NCBI GenBank assembly: GCA_902461475.1
Contig: CABPXX010000096.1
Coordinates: forward strand, 1-5,966
Source: an uncultured Eubacteriales bacterium
GTDB taxonomy: Bacteria > Bacillota > Clostridia > Oscillospirales > Oscillospiraceae
Length of the DNA: 5,966 bases
Reading direction: 5' to 3'
The notes beneath the pieces are model-generated. The model ran no database searches and was not told the origin of the DNA. It worked only from the letters and a program-made list of their open reading frames with translations. Below, in pieces: positions 5,311 through 5,966 of this stretch. Position numbers and translations under genes: made by a program. Numbering within the stretch: position 1 is the stretch's first letter; each line of letters starts with the position of its first letter.

Positions 5311-5966
5311 TTAAAAATCCACTCTGATGGGAAAATCCCGGAGCAGTTCGTAGGCGCTGCGGTACTGTCGATTGGTCGTGTACCATTCCGGCACCCAGGG
5401 CAGGTGGAACGCCGCAAAGCTGATGGGGAGCTGAGCCTTGCAGTCCTGGAACACCTGCAAAAGCTGCGTCCCATATTCCGGGTGATGCAGATAGTCGGGA
5501 TGCTCCAGGCGATAGCGCACCAGCTGGCACATCCGTCTGCCCAGCTCCGTATTCCAGTCCATCCGGTCTACCCGGTCCAGAGCCTCCAGGGCTTCTTCTC
5601 TACGCCCCAGCTTCTCACAGCACAGGGCCAGCTTTTGTAGTTCCATCCCCGTGGGCTGATCCACGGTGGAGAAATACGTATAGGCCTTCTGGTATTGTCC
5701 GCATCCCAGGTATCCCGAAGCCTGATTATACTTCATGACGCGCAGAGAGCTTTCATCCCCCAAAGCCTGAATCAGACGCTGGGCCACCCGGTACTGCTCC
5801 TCCATCTGTTCCACCTGGAACTGGCCGCAGTAGCAGTTGCCCATATACATCTTGGCAAGCAGCATTAAACGTACATATCCCTGCTCACTGGCCCGCTGGT
5901 AGGCCTGGCTCAAACACTCTACGGCGGCGGGGTGGCTGGTCCCCCCCGCACAGGGGTCCTGCGACC
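5311..5966 (-). CDS. TPR-repeat protein, C-terminal part (5' end cut by window edge)
   Basis: 217 residues to a TAA stop; the frame stays open to the right edge, so the N-terminus is missing. The sequence is alpha-helical with TPR-like helix pairs: VECLSQAYQRASEQGY, then MLLAKMYMGNCYCGQF; KYNQASGYLGCGQYQKAYTYF; and LALCCEKLGRREEALEALDRV, the last a good TPR consensus. After these the C-terminal 75 or so residues are helical but less regular and end in RDFPIRVDF. No signal or membrane segment is visible in this part. In Clostridia such TPR arrays often follow an N-terminal DNA-binding domain (XRE-type regulators with TPR sensors). That cannot be tested here because the relevant end is outside the window. 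The gene has its own strong terminator. Confidence 0.85.
   Translation of the reverse strand, partial: SQDPCAGGTSHPAAVECLSQAYQRASEQGYVRLMLLAKMYMGNCYCGQFQVEQMEEQYRVAQRLIQALGDESSLRVMKYNQASGYLGCGQYQKAYTYFSTVDQPTGMELQKLALCCEKLGRREEALEALDRVDRMDWNTELGRRMCQLVRYRLEHPDYLHHPEYGTQLLQVFQDCKAQLPISFAAFHLPWVPEWYTTNRQYRSAYELLRDFPIRVDF

Noticed and set aside
5911..5913. TTG at 5913 as the start of the TPR protein
   Set aside because: No ribosome site precedes it, and the frame remains open and helix-like (AAVECLSQAYQRA) to the window edge, so the gene is simply truncated.

Overview
The window looks like chromosomal DNA of a moderately GC-rich gut Firmicute, probably a Clostridia/Oscillospiraceae-type organism (Flavonifractor/Pseudoflavonifractor-like). 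This is an inference from strong AGGAGG-type ribosome sites, sigma-A-like promoters, C/G-rich third codon positions, a TTG start, intrinsic terminators with U-tracts, and the protein families present. No mobile element, CRISPR array, rRNA or tRNA was seen.

Layout, left to right. (1) A secreted SGNH/GDSL-type esterase on the minus strand, cut by the left edge. (2) A divergent intergenic region holding a good promoter for the next gene, with an imperfect palindrome in the -35/-10 spacer. (3) A complete MATE-family efflux transporter on the plus strand, starting at TTG. (4) A bidirectional intrinsic terminator separating it from the convergent next gene. (5) A cation diffusion facilitator (CDF) metal transporter on the minus strand. 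(6) Its 5' leader of about 230 nt, which holds a near-consensus promoter, a NiCo (czcD) riboswitch aptamer and an overlapping intrinsic terminator. (7) A DUF421/YetF-family membrane protein. (8) An unrecognised 177-residue single-pass membrane protein. (9) The C-terminal part of a TPR-repeat protein, cut by the right edge. Genes 5 to 9 all lie on the minus strand, but strong hairpins split them into at least three transcription units: TPR gene; 177-aa protein plus DUF421; riboswitch plus CDF.

The most informative element is the riboswitch unit at about 3548-3812. The aptamer's P4 3' strand and part of its P1 3' strand also form the 5' arm of a 15-bp terminator. Metal binding (Co2+/Ni2+, possibly Fe2+) should therefore block termination and turn on the exporter. 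This gives the otherwise generic CDF transporter a likely substrate and a regulatory logic. A further hairpin just downstream can capture the terminator's 3' arm and is worth testing. The remaining genes are ordinary transport, envelope or housekeeping functions, and I see no previously undescribed multi-gene system here.
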